Source of the DNA: Rohdeia mirabilis
GTDB taxonomy: Bacteria > Planctomycetota > UBA1135 > GCA-002686595
Length of the DNA stretch: 64,000 nt
Direction of reading: 5' to 3'
Assembly (NCBI GenBank): GCA_007750655.1
Contig: CP036290.1
Coordinates: 3,968,001-4,032,000, forward strand
Below, one piece after another: positions 1 through 10,053 of the stretch; position 1 is the first letter of the stretch, and every line of letters starts with the position of its first letter. The position numbers were made by a program, and so were the translations under genes. Below the pieces are notes generated by a model. The model saw only the letters and a program-made list of their open reading frames with translations. It was not told the DNA's origin and made no database searches.

Positions 1-535
1 TCGGCCGCCCCTCGCCGTCGAACGACAGGGTGGAGATGCGCGACTTGTAGCCGACGCCGCCGTCGCTCGAGAGCACGAACGACGGGTAGCGCGTGTGCGC
101 CTTGAACTGGCGCGCGATCACCTGGTCGAGCGAGATCGAGTTCGTGTACGTCCCGCCGCGCAGGTCGCCCGCGGTCAGCCACGAGTCACCCGCCAGGTGG
201 CCGAGCAGTTCGCGACTCTTCGGGTGACTGAGGCCGCCGTGGATCGCGAGATCCCGTTGGAACGGCGCGAGCGGTTCGAGGACCTTCGTGAAGCGGAAGT
301 CCGCTCCTTGCCCTTCGGGGAACCAACGCCAGTGCTTGTACTGCGCGTCGTTCACGTCGGGCAAGCTGCACCCGTTCGGGAAGTACACGAAGCAGGCGCG
401 CTTCGGCGGCGCCGCGGCCTTCCGTCCGCCGCCCATCGCCTCGAGGTACGGCAAGAGACAGGCCACGCCGACGCCGCGCAGGAAACTGCGGCGGCCCAGT
501 CGCCAGCCGCGGGTGCTCTTCTTTTCGGTGGTCAT
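1..535 (-). CDS. DUF1552 domain secreted protein (partial, C-terminus off the window)
   Basis: The start codon lies at 533-535 on the minus strand and the reading frame is open to the left edge, giving about 178 residues of the N-terminal part. Residues 14-21 read GRRSFLRG followed by a hydrophobic stretch, a Tat-type export signal. The text after it (FVYFPNGCSLPD, then FTKVLEPLAPFQRDLAIHGG and a GDSWLTAGDLRGG stretch) is typical of the DUF1552 family of Planctomycetes. The family has no proven biochemical role. It is almost always encoded next to a DUF1592/DUF1588 cytochrome-type protein, as here, with only 22 bases between the genes and the same strand, so the two probably form one transcription unit and act together outside the cytoplasm. 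Family assignment is firm; function is unknown. Confidence 0.88.
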   Translation of the reverse strand, partial: MTTEKKSTRGWRLGRRSFLRGVGVACLLPYLEAMGGGRKAAAPPKRACFVYFPNGCSLPDVNDAQYKHWRWFPEGQGADFRFTKVLEPLAPFQRDLAIHGGLSHPKSRELLGHLAGDSWLTAGDLRGGTYTNSISLDQVIARQFKAHTRYPSFVLSSDGGVGYKSRISTLSFDGEGRP

Positions 536-557
536 GGGTCGAGGTTCGTACGCGGCT

Positions 558-3500
558 TCAGCGGTCGCGGAACGACGGGGAGTCGACGATAGCGTGAATC
601 ACCGCGCGCAGGGTGTGGCCCTCCGCGCGGGCCGTCTCGGCGATCTCGGCCAGCTCGGCCTCGTCGGCGAAACCGGTCGTGCGACCCAAGGCGTAGGCGA
701 AGAGGTGCTCGACGACCGAGGCTTCGAAGGCCGCGCGTCCCGGACCCAGCAGGTAGTCCTTCAGTCCGCGCGCGCCGTCGACCGCGGTGCCGTCGGGCAG
801 GACCACGCTGGCGTCCACCGGTCGGCCCTTGCGCTCGGACTCGGGCAGTCCGACGGCGCTGTAGCCCTCGAGCGCGATGCCGTACGGATCGAGCCCGGCG
901 TGGCAGTCGTAGCAGGACGGGTCGTCGCGGTGCTGTTCGATGCGCTCCTTCAGCGTCAGGTTCTCGGACCCCGGCTTCGTCGGATCGAGCGCGGGAACGT
1001 TCGGCGGCGGCGGCAGCGGCGGCCTACCGAGCAGCTTCTCCTTCACCCACACGGCGCGCTTGATCGGGTGCGGCTCGAGTCCGTCGCTGTGTCCGGCCAG
1101 GAACGCGCCCTGGGACATCAAGCCGCCGCGACCCAGCTCGCGCGGCACCTCGACGGGCCTGAACGCGACGCCTTCGACACCGTCGATGCCGTAGAACTCG
1201 GCCAGGTTCTGGTTGAGCATCACCCAGTCCGAGTCGACCAGTTCGAAGAGGTCGCGATCCTCGGCGAGGACGCGCTCGACGAAGCGATAGGTCTCCTCCG
1301 CCATGTCGCGCTTGACGAAGCGCGTGAAGGCGGGGAAGCGCATCGGGTCGATCGAGATGCGCTCGAAGCGGTCGAGGCGCAGCCACTCGCGCACGAAACT
1401 GCGCAGGAACGCGCGACTGCGCGGGTCGTCGAGCAGCCGGTCGGTCTGGGACGTGATGTTCGCGCGCAGTCCGCCGTCGCGCGCGAGCGCCAACAACGCG
1501 GCGTCCGGCGGCGCGTTCCACAGGAAGTACGACAGACGGTTCGCCAACGCCTCCTCGTCGATGCGCCCGTCCGCGTCGTCGCGATCGTCGGGCTCGGGCA
1601 TCAACAGGAAGTGCGGCGAGCAGAGCACCGCGACGAGCACCTCGCGCACGCTCTCCTCGAAGGTGTCCGAGTCGGCGCGAGCGGCGCTCCAGAACACGTG
1701 GTAGCGCTCGATCTCGGCCGGCTCGACCGTGCGGCGGAACGCGCGCGGCAGGAAGCGCTCGAGGATCGCGCGGGCGTAGGCGGTCTCGTCCGCCACGACC
1801 GTCCCGTCCGCGCTGGAGCCCTTGTGGAAGATCGCCGCGTGCGACGCCGGCGGCCACTGGGTGATGTACGGCGCTTCGAACTCGAGGCTGGAAACCAGCA
1901 GCGGCGGACCGCTCTCGCGCCGCGACTTGACGAGATGGTCGTTCCACACGCCCAACACGCAGATGCCCGACAGGATCTCCGTGTCGCCCGACTCGGGCTC
2001 GGGGATCGGCAGGTTCTCGAGGCGGCCGTGGAACTCGAAGGTGCGCGTCGTGCCGAACGGAACGTCCACCTCGCGCGGCGTGTCGAACTCGGCGTAGTCC
2101 ATGCCGTCGTCCGTGCGCGTGCCGATGAAGGCTCGCAGCGCCGGCACTTCGGGCACGACGGGGCGTTCTTCCTGGGCCTCGAGGCGTTCGACGAGCGGAT
2201 GGTCCGCCGAGAGCGGCGTCAGCACCAGGTGCCCGAAGCCGGTGAAGAACGGTCCGCCCACCGAGATCGTGCGCGAGCCACCGGCCAGGTACCCCGCACC
2301 GAGCGGCGTCGCCACGTAGTCACCGGGTGCGGCGTCGGCGGCCAGTTCGGGTCGCAGGTCGAGCTTCAACTCGCCGATCTCGAGCCGCACCGAGCGCATG
2401 GCGTCGGCGCCGAACGCGCGGTGCACCACGTCGAACTGCCAGTAGCCCGCCGGCACGTCGACGGTGAACGCCGCGCGGCTGGGCGCCGGAACGTTCATCG
2501 GGACGAGCCCGCCCTCCTCGAAGCGCAGGTTCTCGATCGTCGTCGCGCGGTTCGCCGGCAGCACGCGCGCGCCCGGCTCCGTCGCGAGTTCGTAGGGCGT
2601 CGGCGCGCCGGCGACCCCGCTGTGGACGATGCGGTGGAAGCTCCCGAAGCCGCCGCCGTAGTTGACGACCTTGATCAACAGGTCGTTGCGACCGGCGACC
2701 AGGTCGAGGGACAGGAACTCCTGGTCCGGCCCGACGCCGCGGCGCACGTCCGAGGCGAGGATCTCTTCACCGTTGAGCCAGACCCACACGGCGTCGTCGC
2801 TGCCGATCGCGATGTCTGTGGTGCGCGGACCGGGCGCGTCGATGTGGCGCGCGAGCAGCACGGCGCCGATCTCCTGCGCGTACATCTGGACCTGGCCGTC
2901 GGTGTCGCCGGCCGCGCGCCAGCGGGTCGTACCGTCGTCGAGTGGCGCGTCGAAGTCGAGACCGGAGCGCGGCACGTACACGCTGTCGCGCGCCTCCTCG
3001 CCGGTCCCCGTCACGATCGGCCCCGCCACGTACCAGGGTCCGAACGCGGCCGGCTGCATGGCGAGCAGTTCCTCGGCCGTCGGCTCCGCGCCACCTTCGC
3101 GCGGCGTGACCCGGGTCCGCGGCGCGGGGTCGTCGAGCGCGACGAGCAACTCCTTGCGATCGGTGACCAGATAGCCGCGCGAGGCCTCGACCCGCAGCAC
3201 GAAGTCGCCCTCCTGGGGGAACACGCGCTGCATCTCGAGCTTCATGTTCGGCGACGGGCCCTGCCAGGCGCCGGGCGCCACCTCGCGGTGCGGCAGCGCC
3301 GAGTACAGCACGATGCCTTCGTCCACCACGTGGAAGCGATCGGTCGCCGAGCCGCGGAAGCCGACGGAGACCTTGCGGCGGATCGCGTCCACCGCGGCGC
3401 CTTCGAGCGGTGCGCCGTCCGCGTCGAGAACGTCGACCGCGAAGTCCTCGGGCGAGAGCGGCACCGACTGGTAGCCACCGGTCACGGCCCCCACCACCTC

Positions 3501-4229
3501 GCGCCCGACGCCGCGGCCGAGCGCGACGCGGTAGTGCATCGGTTCGGGGCGCGGCCCGGTGACGATCGCGCGTTCGAGCGCACGCCGCGCGATCTGTTCG
3601 TACAGCTCGAAGTGCAGCGGCGACGCGCGCAGGGTCTCGCCGTCGTTCGAGAAGCCCATGTGCGACGTGCCGTCGGCCGGCAGCGGCGCGCCGAAGTCGA
3701 TCGGCAGGCCGAGCAGCTCCTGCAGCGTGCGTGTGTACTGCTGGCGGTTGAGGCGCCGCACGACGGCCACGCGATCGGGCTCGTGGACGCGCGCGGCCTC
3801 GGTCAGTCCCGCGGTGATCCACTGCACCAAGCGGCGCCGATCCTCGGGACTCGGCTGGGGCGCGGAAGCCGGCGGCATGTCGCCCGCGTTCAGAAGGTCG
3901 CGCGCGTACTCCCACACGTAGCCGTCCACGCCGTGCACGAGGTCCGGGTCGATCTCGTCGAAGCGCAGCGCCGCCTCCTGCTCGTCGGGCCCGTGGCAAC
4001 CGAAGCAGTGGGCCGCGAGGATGGGCCGGATCTCGTTCGTGAAGACGTCGTCGCTCGCGCGGATCGCGTCGGCCGGCTCGTCGTCCTCGCCGACAACCGC
4101 AGCACCACGGGCCTGCGCCGCGTCGTCCGTCGCGCGACCGTCGAACGCGTGCCCGAGTGCCGTCGCGACGAGCAGCGACACCCCACCGACGATCGTGACT
4201 CGGTCCATGGTGATGAAACGCGCTTGCAT
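558..4229 (-). CDS. Planctomycete cytochrome c-like protein, PSCyt1-DUF1587-DUF1595-DUF1592-DUF1588-DUF1585 architecture
   Basis: This is a 1223-residue exported protein with a hydrophobic N-terminus. Near residue 80 it has CFGCH, a haem c-type CxxCH motif of the PSCyt1 domain. A DUF1587-like segment follows (RRLNRQQYTRTLQELLGLP, about residues 155-175). After a long middle part come DUF1595 (FLPRAFRRTVEPAEIERY), DUF1592 (LANRLSYFLWNAPPD), DUF1588 (LMSQGAFLAGHSDGLEPHPIKRAVWVKEKLLGRP) and DUF1585 (GLDPYGIALEGYSAVG). A second CxxCH motif (CYDCH) lies between the last two. The middle 550-600 residues look like beta-sandwich, PA14 or carbohydrate-binding-type domains (WVWLNGEEI, DLLIKVVNYGG), making it longer than most members. 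Members are thought to be periplasmic redox or polymer-handling proteins, but no reaction is proven. A TAGACT hexamer nine bases before the ATG supports this start; an in-frame ATG at 4208 is the alternative. Confidence 0.9.
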   Translation of the reverse strand: MQARFITMDRVTIVGGVSLLVATALGHAFDGRATDDAAQARGAAVVGEDDEPADAIRASDDVFTNEIRPILAAHCFGCHGPDEQEAALRFDEIDPDLVHGVDGYVWEYARDLLNAGDMPPASAPQPSPEDRRRLVQWITAGLTEAARVHEPDRVAVVRRLNRQQYTRTLQELLGLPIDFGAPLPADGTSHMGFSNDGETLRASPLHFELYEQIARRALERAIVTGPRPEPMHYRVALGRGVGREVVGAVTGGYQSVPLSPEDFAVDVLDADGAPLEGAAVDAIRRKVSVGFRGSATDRFHVVDEGIVLYSALPHREVAPGAWQGPSPNMKLEMQRVFPQEGDFVLRVEASRGYLVTDRKELLVALDDPAPRTRVTPREGGAEPTAEELLAMQPAAFGPWYVAGPIVTGTGEEARDSVYVPRSGLDFDAPLDDGTTRWRAAGDTDGQVQMYAQEIGAVLLARHIDAPGPRTTDIAIGSDDAVWVWLNGEEILASDVRRGVGPDQEFLSLDLVAGRNDLLIKVVNYGGGFGSFHRIVHSGVAGAPTPYELATEPGARVLPANRATTIENLRFEEGGLVPMNVPAPSRAAFTVDVPAGYWQFDVVHRAFGADAMRSVRLEIGELKLDLRPELAADAAPGDYVATPLGAGYLAGGSRTISVGGPFFTGFGHLVLTPLSADHPLVERLEAQEERPVVPEVPALRAFIGTRTDDGMDYAEFDTPREVDVPFGTTRTFEFHGRLENLPIPEPESGDTEILSGICVLGVWNDHLVKSRRESGPPLLVSSLEFEAPYITQWPPASHAAIFHKGSSADGTVVADETAYARAILERFLPRAFRRTVEPAEIERYHVFWSAARADSDTFEESVREVLVAVLCSPHFLLMPEPDDRDDADGRIDEEALANRLSYFLWNAPPDAALLALARDGGLRANITSQTDRLLDDPRSRAFLRSFVREWLRLDRFERISIDPMRFPAFTRFVKRDMAEETYRFVERVLAEDRDLFELVDSDWVMLNQNLAEFYGIDGVEGVAFRPVEVPRELGRGGLMSQGAFLAGHSDGLEPHPIKRAVWVKEKLLGRPPLPPPPNVPALDPTKPGSENLTLKERIEQHRDDPSCYDCHAGLDPYGIALEGYSAVGLPESERKGRPVDASVVLPDGTAVDGARGLKDYLLGPGRAAFEASVVEHLFAYALGRTTGFADEAELAEIAETARAEGHTLRAVIHAIVDSPSFRDR

Positions 4230-4574
4230 GTCTGGATCAGTCTAGCCGCAGGCGGCGACTCCCCCAGGATCCTCGCGTCCGCGGCCCGATCCCGCGAACC
4301 CGAACACCTGTGAATCGGCGGCGTGCATCGGTATCGCCCCAAACAGCGGCCGAGCCCAGCTCCGAGCGACCGCGACCGATCGAGTTCCGCGCTCGAGCGC
4401 TGCCGGCCGCTCCCGATCCAACGCGCACAGCTCCGATCCGTCCGAGCGCGCGCCCGGCACCGGAGCCAGCGCACGAGGGTGAGCGGGACACCCCCACCAC
4501 GCTCGCAATCGCGCGCCCGCGACCCGATCATGGCGCCCCCGCCCACCCGCGTCCCTCCGCGTCTTCAGCCCGCC
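4230..4574. other. Intergenic region between divergent DUF1592-type gene and tkt
   Basis: These 345 bases lie between two divergent genes and should hold both promoters. On the minus strand TAGACT (4239-4244) is a good -10 candidate for the gene ending at 558. I see no convincing -10/-35 pair for transketolase. The open frames across the region are continuations or shadows of neighbouring frames with no protein-like composition. No RNA gene or repeat was seen. Confidence 0.5.
4239..4244 (-). promoter_or_regulatory. -10-like TAGACT hexamer, leaderless-type position
   Basis: TAGACT on the minus strand is separated by nine bases from the ATG at 4229. A start site about seven bases past the hexamer would fall almost on the start codon. 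No TTGACA-like -35 is visible. The same arrangement recurs at several other first genes of the window. Confidence 0.4.
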
Positions 4575-6620
4575 ATGAGCACCCCCTTCACCGACCTCGA
4601 CCGCCAGAGCATCAACGTCCTGCGGGGGCTCGCGATCGACGCCATCGAGGCCGCGAACTCGGGGCACCCGGGCCTGCCCCTGGGCGCCGCGCCGATGGCC
4701 TACGTGCTGTGGACGCGGCACCTGGTCCACAACCCGAGGAACCCCGGTTGGGCCGACCGCGACCGCTTCGTGCTCTCGCCCGGGCACGGCTCGATGCTGC
4801 TCTACGGGCTCTTGCACCTCGCTGGCTACGACCTCTCGCTGGACGAGCTGCGCGCCTTCCGCCAGAAGGACAGCCGCACCCCCGGGCACCCCGAGTTCGG
4901 CTGGACGGTGGGCGTCGAGGCGATCACGGGTCCGCTCGGTCAGGGCAGCGCGAACGCGGCCGGCATGGCGGTGGCCGAGAGCTATCTGGCCCAGCGCTAC
5001 AACCGCAGCGCGAACGGCACCGCGCACACGATCGTCGACCACACCACCTACGCGCTGGTCTCGGACGGCGACCTGATGGAGGGCCTGAGCGCCGAGACCG
5101 CGTCGCTCGCCGGACACCTCGGCCTCGGCAAGCTCGTCTACCTGTGGGACGACAACCGCATCTCGCTCGACGGACCCACGTCGATGACGTTCACCGAGGA
5201 CGTGCCCGCGCGCTACCGAGCCTGCGGTTGGCACGTGGAGGAGGTCGCGGACGGCGACACGGATCTCGAGGCCATCGACCGCGCGCTCGCGGCCGCGCGC
5301 GCCGAGACCGAGCGTCCGTCGCTGATCTGCGTGCGCACGACGATCGGCTACGGCTCGCCGAACAAGTCGGGCAAGGCGGCGTCGCACGGCGCTCCGCTCG
5401 GCGGTGACGAAGCCGCCGCGACCAAGCGCGCGCTCGGCCTGCCCACGGACACGACCTTCCACGTTCCCGCCGAAGTGGCGGCGCACTTCGGCGGCGGTTG
5501 CATCGAGCGCGGCGAAGCGGCGGAAGCGGAGTGGAACGCCCGTTTCGAGGCCTTCTCGGCCGAATTCCCCGACCTGGCGGCCCAGTGGCACCTGGCCGCG
5601 TCCGAACTCCTTCCGGCCGGTTGGGACGAGGACCTGCCCACGGGCGAGCCCGGCTCGAAGCGCGCGACCCGCGAGTCGGGCGGCGACGTGCTCAACGCGC
5701 TCGCGCAGCGCCTGCCCTGGCTGATGGGCGGCGACGCGGACCTCTCCTCGTCCACCAAGACGTTCATCAAGGAGGGCGGCAGCTTCAGCGCGCGTTCCGG
5801 AGCGTCGGAACCCGGCGCGCCCGGCCGCACGCTGCACTACGGTGTGCGCGAACACGCCATGGCCGCGATGGCGAACGGCATCGCGTACCACGGCGGCCTG
5901 CGCACGTTCACGGCCACGTTCTTCTGCTTCGCCGACTACATGCGCCCGGCCATGCGTCTGGCGGCCATGGGCGAGCTGCCGGTGACCTACGTCTTCACCC
6001 ACGACTCGATCGCGCTCGGCGAGGACGGCCCGACCCACCAACCGGTCGAGCACCTGGCCTCCCTGCGCGCCATGCCGAACCTGGTCGTGCTGCGTCCGGC
6101 CGACAGCGTCGAGACCGCCGCCGCCTGGCGCGCCGCCCTCGCGCGCACCGACGGACCGACCGTGCTCGTGCTGTCGCGCCAGGGCCTGCCGCGGCTCGAG
6201 CGCGAGCTGGGGCCGGAGTGCACGCACCTGGGCGCCTACGTGCTGGCCGAGACCGACGGCGAGGCGGACGTGACCCTGATCGCGACCGGCTCGGAGGTCG
6301 AACTGGCCCTGGCGGCGCGGGCCGAACTGGCGCAGCGCGGCCTCGCCGCCCGGGTGGTGTCGATGCCGTCCTGGGAGCTGTTCGAGGCCACCGACGCCCA
6401 GTACCGCCGCTCGGTCCTGGGCCCCGACGACCGCCCGCGCGTCTCGATCGAGGCCGCCAGCACCTTCGGCTGGGAGCGCTGGCTCGGCGCGCGCGGGCTG
6501 GCCCTGGGACTGGACCGCTTCGGGGGCTCCGCGCCCGCCTCGGTCCTGCTCGAAGAGTATGGTTTCACGGCCACTTCGGTCGCCGACCGGGTCGAGCAGC
6601 ACACGCGGGCCCAGGCCTGA
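4575..6620 (+). CDS. tkt: Transketolase
   Basis: The 681-residue product matches the usual transketolase length and domain order: N-terminal thiamine diphosphate-binding domain ([20 protein letters not shown] at the start, GDGDLMEG and later DDNRISLDG for cofactor and metal binding), central pyrimidine-binding domain ([36 protein letters not shown]) and C-terminal domain ([13 protein letters not shown]). It transfers two-carbon ketol units between sugar phosphates in the non-oxidative pentose phosphate pathway, in the cytoplasm. The open frame extends further upstream, but residues before the ATG at 4575 ([20 protein letters not shown]) are arginine- and proline-rich and do not match the family. 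It is probably monocistronic; the next gene begins 187 bases on. Confidence 0.96.
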   Translation: MSTPFTDLDRQSINVLRGLAIDAIEAANSGHPGLPLGAAPMAYVLWTRHLVHNPRNPGWADRDRFVLSPGHGSMLLYGLLHLAGYDLSLDELRAFRQKDSRTPGHPEFGWTVGVEAITGPLGQGSANAAGMAVAESYLAQRYNRSANGTAHTIVDHTTYALVSDGDLMEGLSAETASLAGHLGLGKLVYLWDDNRISLDGPTSMTFTEDVPARYRACGWHVEEVADGDTDLEAIDRALAAARAETERPSLICVRTTIGYGSPNKSGKAASHGAPLGGDEAAATKRALGLPTDTTFHVPAEVAAHFGGGCIERGEAAEAEWNARFEAFSAEFPDLAAQWHLAASELLPAGWDEDLPTGEPGSKRATRESGGDVLNALAQRLPWLMGGDADLSSSTKTFIKEGGSFSARSGASEPGAPGRTLHYGVREHAMAAMANGIAYHGGLRTFTATFFCFADYMRPAMRLAAMGELPVTYVFTHDSIALGEDGPTHQPVEHLASLRAMPNLVVLRPADSVETAAAWRAALARTDGPTVLVLSRQGLPRLERELGPECTHLGAYVLAETDGEADVTLIATGSEVELALAARAELAQRGLAARVVSMPSWELFEATDAQYRRSVLGPDDRPRVSIEAASTFGWERWLGARGLALGLDRFGGSAPASVLLEEYGFTATSVADRVEQHTRAQA

Positions 6621-6637
6621 GCGGCTCCGGCACGGCC

Positions 6638-6656
6638 GACCCCCTCGCGAGGGGTC
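6638..6656 (+). terminator. Short GC hairpin after tkt
   Basis: CCCCTCGCGAGGGG is a perfect palindrome within a GACCCC/GGGGTC context, 18 bases after the transketolase stop codon. There is no T-tract, so termination by this hairpin alone is uncertain. Confidence 0.35.
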
Positions 6657-6807
6657 CGATCGCCGCCGACCGCGACCGAACGTCTCGCGCCCGAATTCCA
6701 CGGGGCGTCCTCGCCCCAGTCCATCGCTCACGACGCGATCCGCGCCCCCTTCGTCGGAACTCCGACCCACGGGGGTGCGTCCATTCGCGGACCGTCCCTC
6801 TCCCCCA

Positions 6808-9800
6808 ATGAGCGCTTCGCAGACTCCCGACCAACCGCGGCCGGCCGATTCCGGTCAGCCCTCGTCCTTCCACGATCGTCCCGATGCCGAAGTCGCAGCC
6901 GCCGCCGCGGGCCCCAGTGGCCTGCAGCGCGCCCTGATCGCGATCGCGGCCCTCTTGACGCTGCTGTCGCCGTTCCTCGTGACCTTCGGCGAGGCCCAGC
7001 GCTCGGTCGGCAACGAACTGGTCGGCGACGGCCTGCTGCTGGTCACCCAGCACCCGGTGATGCGCTCGGCCCCGGTGGACTCCGGTGCCCTCCTCGCCGC
7101 GCTCACCACCGATTGGTGGTCGGACCTGCAGCCGGGCAGCGCGCTCTACCGCCCGGTCCCCACGTTCATCCTGGGCCTGACGTCGATCGTCTCGTCCACC
7201 GGTCAGGACTACGCCTACAACCTGCTCGAGCCGGGCACGAGCGGGCTGCCGTTCAAGTTCCTGATGATCGCGGGCAAGATCATCTGCGCTCTGCTCGTGC
7301 TCGAGCTGGCGTTCGCCTTCACGAAGGACCGGCGCATCGCGTTCCTCGCCGGGCTCCTGTTCGCCGTCCTGCCCGTGCACGGACAGACGGTCCTCGACAT
7401 CGGCGGACTGGCGACGATCACCGCGACGATCTTCTCGCTCGCGGCGTGGCTCGCCTGGTTGCGCGCCGGCGCCGGCAAGACCTCGGCGCTGATCGCCTGC
7501 GCGGTGTTCACGCTGCTGGCCGCGCTGTCGATGGAGTTCGCGTTCCTGCTCCCGCTGGTCTTCCTCGCGGGCGACGCGGGTCGTGCGGGCAAGGGTGGCC
7601 TCGCCGACGGTCTGCGCTTCGCCGCCGGACGCCTCGGCGCCATGGTGCCGGTCGCCGTGGCGCTGCTCGTCGCGGTCGGCCTGCGCGTCGCGATGACGGG
7701 TCAGTTGCTCCCGCAGTACATGCCGGGCAGCGAGGTCGAGAACCCGCTGATCGCCGCCGGTGCGTTCACGCGCATTCTCGACGGACTGCGGCTCGCGATC
7801 GCCGGTCTTCCGGTGATGGTCGGCATCAACCCGTTCTCGAGCGGGCATCTCGGCTTCAGCGCCGACTACTCGGCGCCGCAGATCGCCCTCGGTTCTGCCT
7901 TCGGCCTCGCGAACCTGATCGGCCTCGCCGCCTGGGCCCTGGCCATCGGCGCCGTCGTCCTGGTGTTCGCTCGTTGCCGCACGCGCGGTGCGCTCCTGCT
8001 CGCGACGCTGGTCGCGCTGCTGGCCCAGGCGCACATCGTCGCGCCGATGGGCGACGTCTTCTCCGAGCGCCTCTTGTTCTTCCCGAGCGCCATCCTCGCG
8101 ATCCTGCTGGCGTCGCTCGTCGCGCCGGTGCTCGGTCGCATCGGTTCCACGCCCGGCAACGTCGTGGCCCTCGTCGCCGCTGCGGTCCTGGCTTGGTTCG
8201 GCGTCGCACGCGCCGGCGACTTCTCGAACGACCGCGACCTGTGGCGCGTCACGTCGCGCACCACCGCCGAAGCCAGTACCCGCGCCCACTTCAACTACGG
8301 CCGCGTGCTGCTGCGCGAGGACAGCCCGTCCTCCGCGAAGACCGCCTTCGAACGCGCGATCACGCCGGTCAAGGGCCAGCCCAGCACCGACCACACCTGG
8401 GCGCGCGCGCTGCTGTCGCGAGCGTTGCTCATGGACGGCGAGGACGCGGGCGCCGCCGTACCGCTCACGGAAGCGATCGCGATCCAGATCGAGCGCGAGG
8501 GCGGCACCTGGGCGCCGTCCCGCTGGGACAACGTCCTGCGCGAGGACCGCACCGACATCCTCCTGTGGCAGCTGACGTCGATCCGCGTCGACCGTGGCAT
8601 CGACCCCGAAGGACACCTCGACTACCTCGACGGCCTCCTGGCGAGCGGCTACCAGAGCCCCTACGTCCACCTGTACCGCGGCGACACGCTGCGCACGCTC
8701 GCGCGCCTCGAGGAGGCCGAACAGGCATACCGCGACGGCATCGCGATCGAGCCGATCTTCTCGATCGTCCGGCGCCTGGGTCGCTTCATGCGTCAACAGG
8801 GTCGCGACGGCGAGGCCGAGGTCCTCTACCAGACCCAGCTCGCGCGCATGAACGAGGGCTCGGACGCGTCGCCGACCCAGCGGATGGAGTTCCTCTACCA
8901 GTCGGCCGACCTGGCCTTCTCGAAGGGTGACTTCGATCGCGCGTCGGGACTTCTCGCGGAGATCTTCATCCTCGAGCCGCGCGACTCCCTGCGCTTCCGC
9001 TCGCTCCTGTTGCAGGCCGAGCTGTTGACCGATGCGCCGATCGAAGCCGCGACGCCGCTGGACCGCGAAGTCACGCGTCTCGAGCGCATGGACGAAGCCG
9101 CGAAGATCATGCGCGAGGCCTGCATCACCTGGGCCGTCAACGACGAGCTGACGCGCTACGCCTGGCAGAAGTACACGTCGCTCCTGTACGAGCTCGGTCG
9201 CTACACGGCGGCGTCGAACGCGCTGCTGTCGTTCGTGAACGAGTCGGACTCCCCCACGATGCGCGCGCGCCTCGGTGAGTGTCTGTACTGGCAATGCGAA
9301 GCGAACGGCAGCTGGACGACCACGGCGCTCGGCGCGACCACCGCCGCGCAACTGGCGGAAGCCTCCGCGGCCCTGGGCGAAGCGGCGCGCCGCTCCTACG
9401 CCGAGCGCGCGAACCTCGGTGGACAGGAGTACCTGGCCATCTCGGGCATGTACGCGGACACGCGGCTCTTCCACCTGCGAGCCCTCTTGCGCATCGGCGA
9501 CAACGTCGCGTTCGAAGAGGCCTACCGCACGGAACTCGATCGCTCGACCGAGGAGTTCGGGCCGCTGCTCGTGCGCATCTACCGCGAGATCGAGATCGGC
9601 ACCTACGAGGACGCACGCACGTCGCTCGCCGACATGCTGGACCGCTACCCGGAGAGCCAGCTGTTCGTCGACAACGTCCGCAGCCTCCTCGCCGACCTCG
9701 AGCAGCGACTGATCGTCGTCGGCTCGAACCCGACGCCCGAAGCGCTGCGCGCGTGTGCCGAGCTGCAGTTCGGCCTCAAGGACTTCAAGGGCGCCCAGAT

Positions 9801-10035
9801 CGCGGCCTCCGAAGCCATCCGACTCTCCGTCGGCGATCCTGTCGAGGAAGCGCTGAGCCGCGCGGTCGCGGCCGAGTTCCAGCAGAAGGTCCGCGGTCCG
9901 AGCGAAGCGCTCAAGCTGATCGAGGACGCCATCGCGGCCCTCGGCGACGCGAACCCGCAGCTGGCCGACATGCTCCAGCAGCGTCGACGCCTGCTGTACG
10001 CGATGCTCGGGCGCGACATGGTCGCGGCCCCCTGA
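6808..10035 (+). CDS. Membrane protein with N-terminal TMTC/PMT-like multipass domain and C-terminal TPR repeats
   Basis: This 1075-residue protein starts with a soluble 40-residue tail. About 450 residues with roughly nine to eleven hydrophobic segments follow, then a soluble C-terminal half of helical repeats. Three spots match the TMTC (transmembrane and tetratricopeptide) family. These are ALYRPVPTF after the first loop, a VLPVHGQTVLDIGGLATITAT stretch like the conserved H-N-GR region, and SERLLFFPSAILAILL followed by NDRDLWRVTSRT before the first TPR. TMTC-like proteins are GT-C-fold relatives of O-mannosyltransferases, so a glycosyl transfer role at the cytoplasmic membrane is possible but is inference. 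TPR helices (YLDGLLASGYQSPYVHLYRG, RLEEAEQAYRDGIAIEP) run to the end. The ATG at 6808 was chosen over the longer frame because the upstream residues are non-protein-like. It converges on the carboxylase operon 18 bases away. Confidence 0.8.
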   Translation: MSASQTPDQPRPADSGQPSSFHDRPDAEVAAAAAGPSGLQRALIAIAALLTLLSPFLVTFGEAQRSVGNELVGDGLLLVTQHPVMRSAPVDSGALLAALTTDWWSDLQPGSALYRPVPTFILGLTSIVSSTGQDYAYNLLEPGTSGLPFKFLMIAGKIICALLVLELAFAFTKDRRIAFLAGLLFAVLPVHGQTVLDIGGLATITATIFSLAAWLAWLRAGAGKTSALIACAVFTLLAALSMEFAFLLPLVFLAGDAGRAGKGGLADGLRFAAGRLGAMVPVAVALLVAVGLRVAMTGQLLPQYMPGSEVENPLIAAGAFTRILDGLRLAIAGLPVMVGINPFSSGHLGFSADYSAPQIALGSAFGLANLIGLAAWALAIGAVVLVFARCRTRGALLLATLVALLAQAHIVAPMGDVFSERLLFFPSAILAILLASLVAPVLGRIGSTPGNVVALVAAAVLAWFGVARAGDFSNDRDLWRVTSRTTAEASTRAHFNYGRVLLREDSPSSAKTAFERAITPVKGQPSTDHTWARALLSRALLMDGEDAGAAVPLTEAIAIQIEREGGTWAPSRWDNVLREDRTDILLWQLTSIRVDRGIDPEGHLDYLDGLLASGYQSPYVHLYRGDTLRTLARLEEAEQAYRDGIAIEPIFSIVRRLGRFMRQQGRDGEAEVLYQTQLARMNEGSDASPTQRMEFLYQSADLAFSKGDFDRASGLLAEIFILEPRDSLRFRSLLLQAELLTDAPIEAATPLDREVTRLERMDEAAKIMREACITWAVNDELTRYAWQKYTSLLYELGRYTAASNALLSFVNESDSPTMRARLGECLYWQCEANGSWTTTALGATTAAQLAEASAALGEAARRSYAERANLGGQEYLAISGMYADTRLFHLRALLRIGDNVAFEEAYRTELDRSTEEFGPLLVRIYREIEIGTYEDARTSLADMLDRYPESQLFVDNVRSLLADLEQRLIVVGSNPTPEALRACAELQFGLKDFKGAQIAASEAIRLSVGDPVEEALSRAVAAEFQQKVRGPSEALKLIEDAIAALGDANPQLADMLQQRRRLLYAMLGRDMVAAP

Positions 10036-10053
10036 GGGGCGCGACCCGCGCGG

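Noticed and set aside
288..4313. Very long open frames on the plus strand opposite the DUF1592-type gene, and similar antisense frames throughout (for example 13440-14519, 45644-48349, 51260-53743)
   Set aside because: They arise because GC-rich codons leave few stops on the opposite strand. They are rich in arginine, alanine and histidine, match no family, and lie opposite genes with clear family signatures.
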